NCBI RefSeq assembly: GCF_026341515.1
Contig: NZ_JAPEOK010000001.1
Location: forward strand, 8,308,001-8,372,000
DNA length: 64,000 nucleotides
Reading direction: 5' to 3'
DNA from: Streptomyces sp. NBC_00878
GTDB lineage: Bacteria > Actinomycetota > Actinomycetes > Streptomycetales > Streptomycetaceae
Both the position numbers and the translations under genes were made by a program. Below the pieces are notes generated by a model. The model had not been told where the DNA came from, made no database searches, and saw only the letters and a program-made list of their open reading frames with translations. Shown in pieces: positions 1 to 8,244 of this stretch (positions are counted from its first letter, which is position 1; the number at the start of each line of letters is the position of its first letter).

Positions 1-1306
1 GGAGCGCGGGGACCAGGACCTGGCGCCCGTCTCGGACGATCACCAAGGCCTTGCTGCGGTGCTCCGCGAGCCGGTCCAGCGCCTTCCGGTATGCCGCGCG
101 CTCGGCCGCGTGCAGGGCCTTGCGTCGGGTTGCGACGCCCGTGGTGCCGTGTCGGCGGGCGACCTCGTCCCAGCCCCGCGCCGGCCGTGTGTCTGGCCCG
201 GAATCAGCATTCAGGGCGTCGTTACCGAAGCCTTCCAGTGCTCGGGGAGCCAGCGCCCAGGTCTCGCCGGTGTGGTCCACGAGGCCGTGGTCGGCCAGGC
301 GTCGCAGCGTCCGGTAAGCGGTGGCACGGGATACCGAGGCCGTGCCGACAAGCTCGCTGACGGTCTGAACGGGCCGGACCTGCAGCGCTCCGATGATCAT
401 GAGGGCGGAGCTGCCGAGGCCGTGGCGGGCGAAGGCGTCGTGGCCCATCAGTCGGCTGATCACGGTGGAATCGATGTCGGCCGTCGTGCCTGTCTCAGAG
501 GTGGGCCACTCCTCAAGTGCCGGGTCGGGGGGGTACTGAGTGGTCCGGGAACGAGACAGCGAAGCGGGGGCGCCATGGCCGGTGATGCCGTCGCCGAGAT
601 ACCAGGTCGAACCCTCCCGCCCGTGGCCGACCCGCAGACGACGCAGCCAGCCCTCGGGCCTGAGGACGGTCTCGTAGACCACTCGCAAGGTCGTGCGTGA
701 GATTCCTGCTTCCTCCGCGGTCTGCCGCTCGCTGGCGTGGTGCAGGGGGCCGCCCGCGATCTCAGCGAAGGTCAGATGGGCGCGCAGTACCCGCAGCGCG
801 GTCCGCCGCCGCTCCCCACGCCAGGGCGTCGTCTCCATGCGGTCCCGCAGAGCGACGAGGACCTCAAACGCGTGATGGCGGGACTCCAGCACTCTCGTAC
901 TGCTGACCGCAGCCGAGGCGCTCGCCCACACCCGCCGGATGTAGTCCAGGGCGCGCGCCTGGCCGGAGCGCAGTGCGATGTGCCGGGCGTGCCGGCCACC
1001 CTCGTGGTCGGGGTGCAACAGCAGCCGGGTCAGCTGGGTGAAGGTTCCGCCGGAGCGGGCCACATGGCAGGCGATGGCCGCTGTGATCCGGTGACCGTGC
1101 TCTGCTGTGCCCTGGCGGTCCTCACGCAGGACCAGACTGCGGCCATCGGAGCCGAGCCTGCTGTAGCTGCCCGTGGCGTAGCGGCCGGTGAGGTCGCCGA
1201 GCAGGATGAGCTCAGCAGCCGCCGGGCGGAGTCGGTGGAGGCCCAGTAGACCGAACGGGTGAGAGGTCGGTCGTTGTGGCTCTGCCTGATACGTGAGGTT
1301 TGGCAC
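1..1306 (-). CDS. Two-HTH DNA-binding protein of accessory DNA, partial (C-terminus off the left edge)
   Basis: The minus strand stays open from a candidate GTG at 1306 to the window edge, giving about 435 visible residues and no stop. Two helix-turn-helix segments can be read. One lies near residues 193-215 (AEEAGISRTTLRVVYE). The second is an IclR/MarR-like winged helix near residues 313-350 (TVSELVGTASVSRATAYRTL followed by a DHGLVDHTG wing). The last visible part is Arg/Ala-rich and charged. The N-terminal 150 residues resemble no family I can name. No good ribosome binding site precedes the GTG, and an in-frame TTG 18 bases upstream is an alternative. Two HTHs and a position beside a truncated core gene suggest a regulator or replication-type protein of an integrated element. 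The function is not established. Confidence 0.6.
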   Translation of the reverse strand, partial: MPNLTYQAEPQRPTSHPFGLLGLHRLRPAAAELILLGDLTGRYATGSYSRLGSDGRSLVLREDRQGTAEHGHRITAAIACHVARSGGTFTQLTRLLLHPDHEGGRHARHIALRSGQARALDYIRRVWASASAAVSSTRVLESRHHAFEVLVALRDRMETTPWRGERRRTALRVLRAHLTFAEIAGGPLHHASERQTAEEAGISRTTLRVVYETVLRPEGWLRRLRVGHGREGSTWYLGDGITGHGAPASLSRSRTTQYPPDPALEEWPTSETGTTADIDSTVISRLMGHDAFARHGLGSSALMIIGALQVRPVQTVSELVGTASVSRATAYRTLRRLADHGLVDHTGETWALAPRALEGFGNDALNADSGPDTRPARGWDEVARRHGTTGVATRRKALHAAERAAYRKALDRLAEHRSKALVIVRDGRQVLVPAL

Positions 1307-1398
1307 GGTGGGGTCGTCTCGCAAAGACAGGGACGCCACCCAGGCCCGCTAAAACCGCGGGTGGTGTCCGGAACCGACCTCCAATCGGTGCCAGCGAA

Positions 1399-1424
1399 GC
1401 CTCCAGGATTCCCGTCCTGGGGGC
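1399..1424. terminator. Hairpin, possible terminator
   Basis: The arms at 1399-1408 and 1415-1424 pair over ten positions with one mismatch around a TTCCCG loop, and TTTCG follows on the plus strand. It lies upstream of the HTH gene and may shield it from read-through. Confidence 0.4.
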
Positions 1425-1560
1425 TTTCGTATGCCTGGCTCCGGTGGAGGCAGGCGTCCCCATCACAGCTCGACCAAGGCCGAAGCGAAGAGCGTCAAGG
1501 TTGACGCCCTGATCGAACCGGCCAACTCGGGTCCACTCGGGGGCAAATGCAGAGGGATCG

Positions 1561-1632
1561 CCTCTGACTGCCTCCGAGCGGCCCGGGTCGAACCCGGGTC
1601 GAATCAGAGCGTTTACCTCTGACTGCCTCCGA
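1561..1632. repeat. 17-bp direct repeats flanking a CCCGGG palindrome
   Basis: The sequence CCTCTGACTGCCTCCGA occurs at 1561-1577 and again at 1616-1632. Between them, CCCGGGTCGAACCCGGG (1582-1598) is a palindrome with 6-bp arms. The position next to a truncated gene makes an attachment or integration scar plausible, but no second copy was recognised elsewhere in the window. Confidence 0.5.
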
Positions 1633-1708
1633 TCGCCTCTGCAACCCGTCCTAGCAGGTCACAGCCGCTTCGACCTTCATGGGCCCAGGTCAGAGGGGTG
1701 CTCCGGAA

Positions 1709-1993
1709 TTACCAGCCGTCGTAGTACGCCTCGACGTCCTGGTGGCCGTACTCGAACCGCAGGGAGGCGGGTCGCAGGAAGCCTTCCGTGCCGACGACGA
1801 GTGCGGACCGGCCGCGCGGGCGCAGGGCTTCGGCGACGAGTTCGGCGAGGTCACCGGGCCGGGCGGCCGGAGTTCCGTCGAAGGCGATCCGCGGCCAGGG
1901 GCTCCCGTCGGCCGGCTTCAGATCGAGCAGGCGCTCGGCGAGGAGGCCGCCGAGCCGGTCCCAGGTGATCGCTTCGAGTCGCACACGGCCCAT
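1709..1993 (-). pseudogene. Uridine kinase-like gene, 5' fragment only
   Basis: The 94-residue reading frame (EAITWDRLGGLLAERLLDL, then RPASLRFEYGHQDVEAYYDGW at the end) matches, from memory, the N-terminus of the roughly 200-residue uridine kinase-like P-loop protein common in Streptomyces. The match ends abruptly at the TAA after the DGW motif, so the C-terminal half with the nucleoside and lid segments is missing. The start is ATG at 1993, or the in-frame GTG at 1984. The break coincides with the change to accessory DNA on the left, which implies an insertion or deletion removed the 3' half. The fragment is unlikely to be active. Confidence 0.6.
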
Positions 1994-2488
1994 GATGCCG
2001 CGTGGGTGAACGGGGGTGGTGGGTGCGGAGTCACTTGTGGGTTCGAGGGTTCGAGGGCTTGACGGCTCCTGGTGGGTGCGGCGGGGGCGGGGTGGGGGTG
2101 AGGGTGCGGACGGGTGGGCGAGGGGTCGGGGTGGTCGGGTGCGGTGGGTTCGTCCACCGGGGGCCCGGGTGCGGTGTGGGTTCGTCCACCGGTGGCCCGG
2201 GTGGAGAGGCGGACGGGGGCCTGGGTCGACGGGTAGGCGGGGCCTGGGTCTACATGTGGGCGGGGGCCCGGGCTGGCAGGTGAGTGGGCGCCTGGCTGGC
2301 TGGCTGGCAGGTGAGTGGGCGCCTGGCTGGCTGGCGGGTGAGTGCGGGAGCCCGGGCGGGTCGCGATGTCACGCCGAAGCCGTGAACTTCCGGGTGCGTA
2401 TCTCCCCGTACCCGGCAAGAATGTAGGGCGCCGGGACTAGCGGTGCCTTCCCGCGCCGCGCCGGCCGTCCGGCACCGGGAGGTACTAC
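1994..2488. other. G-rich intergenic stretch with tandem repeats
   Basis: The plus strand is extremely G-rich, with many GGGTG and GGCGGG runs from 2060 to 2260. A unit of about 31-33 bp (GCAGGTGAGTGGGCGCCTGG plus two GCTG steps) is repeated twice at 2273-2345. Open frames here encode only low-complexity Pro/Thr or Gly/Arg peptides and are not considered genes. A good ribosome binding site for the CBS gene ends the region. Confidence 0.5.
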
Positions 2489-2917
2489 ATGACCACCGCC
2501 GGAGACATCATGCACCGCGGCGCCCAGTGGATCCCCGCTCACGAGACGCTGGACCGTGCCGCCCAGCTGATGCGTGAGCTCAATGTGGGCGCGCTGCCCA
2601 TCAGCGACGAGAACGAACGGCTCTGCGGCATCCTCACGGACCGCGACATCGTGGTCGGCTGCGTGGCCATGGGCCATGACCCGGCACGCATCACCGCGGG
2701 GGAGATGGCCAAGGGCACACCGCGCTGGATCGATGCGAGCGCCGACGTGGGCGACGTACTCGGCGAGATGCAGGGGCACCAGATCCGCCGCCTTCCTGTG
2801 ATCGAGAACAAGCGCCTGGTCGGGATGATCAGCGAGGCCGACCTGGCCGCGCATCTGACGGACGAACAACTCGCGAGCTGGGCCGAGAGCGTCTACGCGA
2901 AGAGCGCGACACGCTGA
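2489..2917 (+). CDS. Two-CBS-domain protein
   Basis: This 142-residue protein consists almost entirely of a tandem CBS pair, residues 7-65 and 72-130. Each has the usual (V/A)GxLPxxD pattern: VGALPISDE with GILTDRDI in the first, and IRRLPVIEN with GMISEADL in the second. CBS pairs bind adenosine-containing ligands such as AMP, ATP or SAM. Stand-alone ones are common in actinomycetes and are often stress-induced, but the target here is unknown. The start at ATG 2489 is supported by GGGAGG eight bases upstream. The gene is monocistronic, followed by repeated hairpins and then the convergent corA-like gene. Confidence 0.9.
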   Translation: MTTAGDIMHRGAQWIPAHETLDRAAQLMRELNVGALPISDENERLCGILTDRDIVVGCVAMGHDPARITAGEMAKGTPRWIDASADVGDVLGEMQGHQIRRLPVIENKRLVGMISEADLAAHLTDEQLASWAESVYAKSATR

Positions 2918-2995
2918 CCCCGAGGTCCACATGGGGACGCATTGACCCGGAGGTCCCCAAGGGGATGTGTTGACTCCGAGGTCCCCACGGCAGCG
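2915..2995. repeat. Three tandem 28-bp hairpin repeats at the CBS gene stop
   Basis: Units beginning TGAC(C/T)C(C/G)GAGGTCC start at 2915, 2943 and 2971. Each carries a small inverted repeat (for example GGTCCCCAAGGGGA). The first unit includes the stop codon of the CBS gene. They sit between convergent genes and could act together as a bidirectional terminator. Confidence 0.6.
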
Positions 2996-3040
2996 CCGGG
3001 ACACGTGCTCGTTCGGCAGGACGTGCCGGACGAGTGCGTG

Positions 3041-4168
3041 TCACAGCCAGCCGTTGCGCTTGAACCCCCGGTAGAGCGTGGAGCACGCGACGGCGATGAT
3101 GCCGACGGCCAGGCCGTATCCGAACTTCCAGTGCAGCTCCGGCATGTAGTCGAAGTTCATGCCGTAGACCCCGCAGACCATCGTCGGCACGGCGATCAGC
3201 GCCGCCCATGCCGTGATCTTCCGCATGTCCTCGTTCTGCGCGACGCTGACCTGCGCGAGATGCGCCTGCAGAATCGAGTTGAGTAGCTCGTCGAACGCGG
3301 CTATCTGCTCGGCGGCCCGCAGCTGGTGGTCGGAGACGTCGCGGAAGTACGCCTGTATCTCCGGGCCGATCACCCGTATCGGCTGGGTGGCGAGATCCAT
3401 GATGGGGCGGCCCAGCGGGACCACCGCCCGCTTCAGCTCCAGGAGTTCACGCTTGAGCTGGTAGATGCGCCCGGGGTCGGCCCGCGCGCCGTTCGCGGAG
3501 AACACATCCGTCTCGACCTGGTCGATGTCCTCCTGTACCGAGTCCGTGACGTTCAGATAGTCGTCCACCACATGGTCCGCGATCGCGTGCAGTACCGCGG
3601 CCGGGCCCTTGGCCAGTTGCTTGGGGTTCGCCTCCAGCTCCTCGCGCAGCGGGCCCAGCGAACCGTGCCTGCCGTGCCGCACGGTGACCACGAAGTTCTG
3701 GCCGACGAACACCATGATCTCGCCGGTGTTCACCACCTCGCTGGTCGCGGTCAGTTCGGTGTGCTCGACATAGCAGACCGTTTTGAACACCGCGAACAGT
3801 GTGTCGCCGTACCGCTCCAGCTTCGGGCGCTGGTGGGCGTCCACCGCGTCCTCGACTGCCAGCGGGTGGAGGTCGAACAGCTCGGCGATGCCCGCGAACT
3901 CCACATCCGTCGGCTCATGCAGCCCGAGCCAGACGAATCCGCCGTCGACCTTGCGGACCCGCTCCACCGTCTCGACCAGATCGTGGCAGGCGGGGATCCT
4001 GGCCCCTTCTTCGTACGCCACGCAGTTCACCACCGCCGTGCCCAGTGGAGACCGGGCGGGATGGCTCAGGTCGACACGGGCATGCCGTCGTGTCAGCCGT
4101 GCCACCCTGCGGAGGCCACCGACCCTGCTCAGGCCCGTGACCCTTCGCAGATTCCCTGCCATGGACAT
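3041..4168 (-). CDS. corA: CorA-family Mg2+/Co2+ channel
   Basis: The protein has 375 residues from the ATG at 4168, chosen because GAGGAG precedes it. A longer frame exists upstream but reads as low-complexity sequence. The signature YGMNF is near residue 340, between two C-terminal membrane helices (AWAALIAVPTMVCGVYG and GYGLAVGIIAVACSTLY). It is preceded by the long alpha-helical stalk (LKRELLELKRAV) and an N-terminal alpha/beta cytoplasmic domain. This is the CorA pentameric channel layout, so it probably admits Mg2+ or related divalent cations at the membrane. It is transcribed toward the CBS gene and diverges from the methyltransferase. Confidence 0.93.
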   Translation of the reverse strand: MSMAGNLRRVTGLSRVGGLRRVARLTRRHARVDLSHPARSPLGTAVVNCVAYEEGARIPACHDLVETVERVRKVDGGFVWLGLHEPTDVEFAGIAELFDLHPLAVEDAVDAHQRPKLERYGDTLFAVFKTVCYVEHTELTATSEVVNTGEIMVFVGQNFVVTVRHGRHGSLGPLREELEANPKQLAKGPAAVLHAIADHVVDDYLNVTDSVQEDIDQVETDVFSANGARADPGRIYQLKRELLELKRAVVPLGRPIMDLATQPIRVIGPEIQAYFRDVSDHQLRAAEQIAAFDELLNSILQAHLAQVSVAQNEDMRKITAWAALIAVPTMVCGVYGMNFDYMPELHWKFGYGLAVGIIAVACSTLYRGFKRNGWL

Positions 4169-4371
4169 CTGGATCTCCTCGCGTGGATCTCCTCGCGCCG
4201 CACTCTGCGCCTTGCCGCGGCCAGTCTGCCAGGATGTTTTGGCGGCCGGGAAAGCCTGTGGGAACGGAGGATTCCGCTCCGGATTCATCGCCTCGGCCGA
4301 CAATCGGCCGAGGTGTCGACGGTTGTCGGCGTGCCGAGCGCGACGCGCTGGCATCGGGAGCGTCAACCATC

Positions 4372-5199
4372 ATGGACAAGCGGGACAACTGGGATGATCG
4401 GCGCATGACGCGAACCGACGGGTATCTCCTCGACAACCGGCAGACCGAGGCGGGGCAGCGTTTCGACGCCCTCGCCGCTCTCTTCGACCCCACGACGTTC
4501 CGGCACATCGAACGGTTCGGCATCGGATCCGGCTGGCGCTGCTGGGAGGTCGGCGCGGGCGGCACGTCCGTGGTGTCCTGGCTCGCCAAGAAGGTCGGCC
4601 CCACCGGCAAGGTCGTGGCAACCGACATCGACACCTCCTGGGCCACCTCGGCGTTCCGCCCTCCCGTCGAGCTGCGCGTCCATGACGTGGGCGTGGACGA
4701 GGCGCCGGGGGAGGGCTTCGACCTCGTGCACGCGCGGCTCGTCCTGACCCATGTGCCGGACAGGGAGCGGGCGTTGCGCTCGATGATCAAGGCGCTGCGG
4801 CCCGGCGGACGGCTCCTGGTCGAGGAGGCCGATCCGGCGCTCCAGCCGCTGGCCTGCCCCGACGAGCGCGGCCCCGAACAGCAGTTGGCCAACCGGCTGC
4901 GCCACGGTTTCCGCAACCTGCTCACCGAGCACGGCGCCGATCTCGCGTACGGGCGCCGGTTGCCGGGCCTGCTCCGCGGGGCCGGGCTGCGACAGGTCGA
5001 GGCCGACGCGTACTTCCCGATCACCTCACCGGCCTGCGGCGCGCTGGAGTCCGCGACGATCCGTCAGATCCGCGGCCGGCTCGTTGCCGCGGGCCTTGCC
5101 ACGGACCAGGACATCGACCGCCACCTCGCAAACGTGGCCACGGACGGAATGGACCTGGCCACGGCGCCCCTGATCTCGGCGTGGGGGCGCAAGGAGTAG
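4372..5199 (+). CDS. Class I SAM-dependent methyltransferase
   Basis: This is a 275-residue Rossmann methyltransferase. Motif I reads WEVGAGGTSVVSWLA (about residues 57-71), followed by VVATDIDTSW and the ARLVLTHVPDRERALRSMIKAL segment. LRPGGRLLVEE is the post-motif III element. The substrate cannot be inferred. The ATG at 4372 has GGGAG 11 bases upstream, and an alternative ATG at 4405 would remove 11 residues. It is divergent from corA and convergent with the PfkB gene across the repeat block at 5291-5645. Confidence 0.85.
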   Translation: MDKRDNWDDRRMTRTDGYLLDNRQTEAGQRFDALAALFDPTTFRHIERFGIGSGWRCWEVGAGGTSVVSWLAKKVGPTGKVVATDIDTSWATSAFRPPVELRVHDVGVDEAPGEGFDLVHARLVLTHVPDRERALRSMIKALRPGGRLLVEEADPALQPLACPDERGPEQQLANRLRHGFRNLLTEHGADLAYGRRLPGLLRGAGLRQVEADAYFPITSPACGALESATIRQIRGRLVAAGLATDQDIDRHLANVATDGMDLATAPLISAWGRKE

Positions 5200-5290
5200 C
5201 GCCGGGCGGGGGCGGGAAGGCTTGCGCCTCGCCGCCTCGCCGTCACGTTGGCGCGCGCCTCGGACTGCTCAAGCCTCTGCGGATGGCTTG

Positions 5291-5645
5291 GGTCGGCCTA
5301 GAGGCCAGGGGCGGCCTGCGGGTTGGGGTCGGCCTGTGAAATCCGGGTCGGCCTACGGGTCTAGTCCGGGGCGGCTCACGGGCCCGAGGTGTGGTGGCTC
5401 ACGAGCCCGGGGCGGCTACCGGGCACACGGTGGCGCACGAGCCCGAGGCGCTCATGGATCCGGGTCGGCTAACGGGCCCGGGCGGCTCACGAGCCCGGGT
5501 TGGCTCACGGGCCCAAGGCGGCTGATGAGCCCGAGGCATCCCGTGGGTCCGGGGTGGCTCACAGGTCCGCGGTGGCTCATGGGCCCGAGGCGACTCACGG
5601 ACCCGGGTCGGCCGACGGTCCCACGGCGGCTCATCCCGGGGTGGC
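5291..5645. repeat. About 18 degenerate copies of an 18-bp tandem repeat
   Basis: From 5291 to 5645 the plus strand repeats a unit close to GGCTCACGGGCCCGAGGC with variable bases, and the period stays near 18 bp. The unit length is a multiple of three, so six-residue repeats appear in several frames on both strands, but none has a plausible start or family. The block fills the gap between the convergent methyltransferase and pfkB-type genes. Confidence 0.75.
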
Positions 5646-5676
5646 CTCCGCCTCCGTCGCTGGCGCTGGCGGCGGC

Positions 5677-6609
5677 TTACGCTCCCGCCACTGGCCTCCC
5701 GCCTACCTGTTCCACCGCCCGAGCCCCGGCCCGGCACCCCTCCGCGGCGGCTTCCTCCGGCCGGGTGCCTGCGAGCAGCGCGGCCAGGAACGCTCCGGTG
5801 AAGGCGTCCCCGGCACCCGTGGTGTCGACGGGGGTCGCGGGTGCCGCCGGAACCCTGGCCCGGACCTCCCCCGACCGGGCGACCAGGGCTCCGGCCCCAC
5901 CCTGTTTGACCACCACCAGCGGGATGTGGCGGCTCAACTTGGCCGCCGCGTCCGCCGGATCGGGCAGACCGGTCAGCAGACAGGCCTCGTCCAGGCTGGG
6001 CAGCAGGACGTCGACGCCCTCGGTGAGCGCGAGGAAGCGGTCCACGCCCAGCTCCGCGAGAAATCCCGCCGATGCGGGATCCACACTCACCGGCACCCCA
6101 CGCGCGCGTGCCGACTCCACCGCCACCGCGACCAGAGCACGACACGACTCGGAGAAGAACAGATAGCCCGACAGATGCAGCCGCGCGACACCGTCGAGCA
6201 GGGACGGCGACCAGTCACCCGGGGTGAGGCGCAGGCAGGCGCCGCTGTCCGTGAGGAAGGTGCGTTCCGCCGCGGCACCCGTGTCCACCAGGCAGATCAC
6301 CGTCCCGGTCGGCGCCTCCGGGTCGATGACAAGAAGGGGGCGTACTCCCGAAGCGGCCAGCTCGCTCTCGTGCCACGCGGCGGATTCCGCGCCCACCCTG
6401 CCGAGCAGCCGTACCTCCGTACCGTCGCGGCGGGCCGCCCAGCACGCGACGTTGGCACCCGCGCCGCCCGGCACGGTCCGGATGACGGCGGCCGTGTCCG
6501 TGCCGGACGCGAGCGGCCCACGGTGCCGGGCGACGACGTCCGTGACGACGTCGCCGACGACCAGGAGGGCCCCGCCGCGAGCCCCGCCGGGACCGCTCGT
6601 CCCGGTCAC
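5677..6609 (-). CDS. PfkB-family kinase, probably pseudouridine kinase
   Basis: The 310-residue PfkB carbohydrate kinase starts at GTG 6609, overlapping the psuG stop as GTGA. The N-terminal PfkB motif is GGAGANVACWAARR (about residues 36-49). The C-terminal signature DTTGAGDAFTGAFLAAL contains the catalytic Asp and the anion hole. Because it is coupled to psuG, pseudouridine phosphorylation to pseudouridine 5'-phosphate is the likely reaction, with PsuG then splitting the product to uracil and ribose 5-phosphate. The functional assignment comes from the neighbour; the fold itself is clear from sequence. Confidence 0.85.
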   Translation of the reverse strand: MTGTSGPGGARGGALLVVGDVVTDVVARHRGPLASGTDTAAVIRTVPGGAGANVACWAARRDGTEVRLLGRVGAESAAWHESELAASGVRPLLVIDPEAPTGTVICLVDTGAAAERTFLTDSGACLRLTPGDWSPSLLDGVARLHLSGYLFFSESCRALVAVAVESARARGVPVSVDPASAGFLAELGVDRFLALTEGVDVLLPSLDEACLLTGLPDPADAAAKLSRHIPLVVVKQGGAGALVARSGEVRARVPAAPATPVDTTGAGDAFTGAFLAALLAGTRPEEAAAEGCRAGARAVEQVGGRPVAGA

Positions 6610-7511
6610 GCCCCTGCCCAGGCCGCCGCGATCCGCCCCGCGAGCCGTACGTTGCCGCGTACCGCCGCCAGATTGGCGCTCAGCGACGCCCCTTCGGTGT
6701 GGCGCACCAGGTAGCCGAGGAGGAACGGCGTCACCGCCTGGCCGCTCACGCCCTCCGCCTCGCACGCGTGCAGCGCGTCGGCGAGCACGCGCGCGTGGAG
6801 CTCGGGATCGAGCTGCTCCGCCTCCGGCACCGGGTTGGCGACGATGAGCGCCGACTCGGGCCCGTCGAGCGCGTCCTGTGCGCGCATGACGGCCGCGACC
6901 TCGCCGGGTGACTCCAGGGTCCAGTCCACCGGGTGACCCGAGTCGGACAGATAGAAGCCGGGGAAGTGCGCTGTCGCGTATCCGGCGACCGCCACCCCCA
7001 GCGTCTCCAGCCGCTGCAAAGTGGCCGGCACATCCAGGATCGACTTCACTCCCGCGCACACCACGGTGATCCGGGTCCGCGCCAGGAGCCCCAGGTCGGC
7101 GGACTCGTCCTGCGTCACCGTCCACTCCCGGTGTACGCCGCCGAGCCCGCCCGTCGCGAACACCCGTACGCCCGCCTGCGCGGCCAGCAGCGCTGTGGCG
7201 GAGACCGTGGTCGCGCCGCTGACCCCCGCGGCGACCGCGAGCGGCAGATCGCGATGCCCGAGCTTGCGGATGCCGTCCTCGTTGGCGACCCGCTCCAGCT
7301 GGTCCTTGTCGAGCCCCACGTGGGGCTGCCCGTCGAGCACGGCGATCGTCGCGGGAACGGCACCCTCCTGGCGTACGACGTCCTCCAGCTCCAGCGCCAC
7401 CTGGAGATTGCGCGGACGCGGCAGCCCGTGCGCGATGATCGTGGACTCCAGTGCCACCACGGGCCGCCCCGCGGCGAGCGCCTCCCGCACCTCTTCGGAC
7501 ACCACCAGCAC
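6606..7511 (-). CDS. psuG: Pseudouridine-5'-phosphate glycosidase
   Basis: The 301-residue protein has the family-typical opening VVALESTIIAHGLPRP and the motifs GATTVSATALLAAQAG, FATGGLGGVHR and VVCAGVKSILD. The last includes the lysine that forms the covalent intermediate in this family, here within GVKSILDVPATLQRLE. It cleaves pseudouridine 5'-phosphate to uracil and ribose 5-phosphate. It is the first gene of a two-gene operon and overlaps the PfkB kinase by four bases, so the pair forms a complete pseudouridine salvage route. Length is normal for the family. The upstream region is short, and the VOC gene diverges from it. Confidence 0.95.
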   Translation of the reverse strand: MLVVSEEVREALAAGRPVVALESTIIAHGLPRPRNLQVALELEDVVRQEGAVPATIAVLDGQPHVGLDKDQLERVANEDGIRKLGHRDLPLAVAAGVSGATTVSATALLAAQAGVRVFATGGLGGVHREWTVTQDESADLGLLARTRITVVCAGVKSILDVPATLQRLETLGVAVAGYATAHFPGFYLSDSGHPVDWTLESPGEVAAVMRAQDALDGPESALIVANPVPEAEQLDPELHARVLADALHACEAEGVSGQAVTPFLLGYLVRHTEGASLSANLAAVRGNVRLAGRIAAAWAGA

Positions 7512-7610
7512 GCGCGTGCCTCCTGTCTGTCGGTTCTTCCCTCATCCCTGGCGGGCAACGCGCCCGGTCAAACCCTTGCGACCACCACAACGGGGCAGCA
7601 GCCTGAAGCC

Positions 7611-8039
7611 ATGACGGACAACTCGACACGTCTCGACCATGTCGTCCTCTGGGTACGCGACCCCGCGGCCTCGGCCGACTTCTACGAGAAGGCGGTGGGC
7701 CTTGAGCCCATCAGAGTCACCGAGTTCGCCGCGGGCAAGGTGTCCTTCCCCTCCGTACGCCTCAACGAGGAGACCATCTTCGACCTCGCGCCCCTGACGA
7801 TGGCCCCACGCATGGACGTCGTCCCCGACGCGGCCGACAGCGCCGGCCACCCGGTCAACCACGTATGCCTGTCCCTCCGGGGCGAGGACTTCGACGCGCT
7901 CCGTGCCCGCCTGGAGGAACGTGCCGTCCCCCTCTCGGACTTCACCCACGACGCGTACGGCGCTCGCGGAAAGGCCAAGCGGAGCTTCTACTTCCGGGAC
8001 CCGGACGGCAACGTCTTCGAGGCGCGGCACTACGACTAG
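7611..8039 (+). CDS. VOC (glyoxalase/dioxygenase) superfamily protein
   Basis: This 142-residue single-module protein opens with LDHVVLWVRDPAASADFYEKAVGL, the standard first beta-alpha-beta unit of the VOC fold. It ends with SFYFRDPDGNVFEARHY, where the metal-ligand Glu lies. HVCLSLRGEDFDALRARLEE starts the second unit. VOC members include glyoxalases, ring-cleavage dioxygenases and fosfomycin-type resistance proteins, and the sequence does not settle which this is. The ATG at 7611 is chosen at the start of the conserved domain. A strong hairpin at 8073-8102 terminates it. Confidence 0.88.
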   Translation: MTDNSTRLDHVVLWVRDPAASADFYEKAVGLEPIRVTEFAAGKVSFPSVRLNEETIFDLAPLTMAPRMDVVPDAADSAGHPVNHVCLSLRGEDFDALRARLEERAVPLSDFTHDAYGARGKAKRSFYFRDPDGNVFEARHYD

Positions 8040-8072
8040 CTCCCAGGAATGAGCAGCTCCCAGGCACGAGAA

Positions 8073-8102
8073 AAGGGTGTCCGCGCGCGCGTGGACACCC
8101 TT
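8073..8102. terminator. Perfect-stem bidirectional terminator
   Basis: A 10-bp perfect stem (AAGGGTGTCC at 8073-8082 and its complement at 8093-8102) encloses a 10-base alternating GC loop. It lies just after the VOC gene and before the convergent MFS gene. Confidence 0.8.
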
Positions 8103-8116
8103 GTGTCCTTCGGGGC

Positions 8117-8224
8117 TCAGGCGGGCCTCGCTCCGTTCAGCGCCCCGTGCGGATCGAGGACGTACTTGCGGCTGGCGCCCTGATCGCGGCACCGCTCCGG
8201 CCAGCCTTCGCGCGGGTCTCGATG
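8117..8224 (-). pseudogene. Orphan C-terminal coding remnant
   Basis: A minus-strand frame reads DPREGWPERCRDQGASRKYV, then LDPHGALNGARPA and a stop at 8117. An in-frame TGA lies just upstream and there is no usable start codon. The composition looks like genuine protein, and the DPxGxLN ending recalls C-termini of FAD-linked oxidases, though that is only a resemblance. It may be what is left of a deleted gene between the VOC and MFS genes. Confidence 0.35.
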
Positions 8225-8244
8225 GGCATGTCACGATGGGCACA

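Larger units (their letters stand above)
1307..1708. other. Gene-free junction between accessory and core DNA
   Basis: No convincing gene is present. The stretch holds the hairpin at 1399-1424, a direct repeat pair at 1561-1577 and 1616-1632, and a small palindrome at 1582-1598. No complete tRNA cloverleaf could be built on either strand. Confidence 0.5.

Noticed and set aside
1500..1640. Possible tRNA remnant around GGGTTCGACCCGGG on the minus strand
   Set aside because: The T-arm-like piece is a 6-bp palindrome with a five-base loop, not a seven-base TTCRANY loop, and no anticodon arm or acceptor stem could be paired.
1918..2418. 166-residue Pro/Thr-rich minus-strand frame
   Set aside because: It overlaps the uridine kinase fragment in another frame and reflects G-rich repeat DNA on the plus strand.
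5452..5634. 60-residue minus-strand frame rich in Ser, Arg, Gly and Pro
   Set aside because: It is the translation of the 18-bp tandem repeat array and has no independent start signal or homology.
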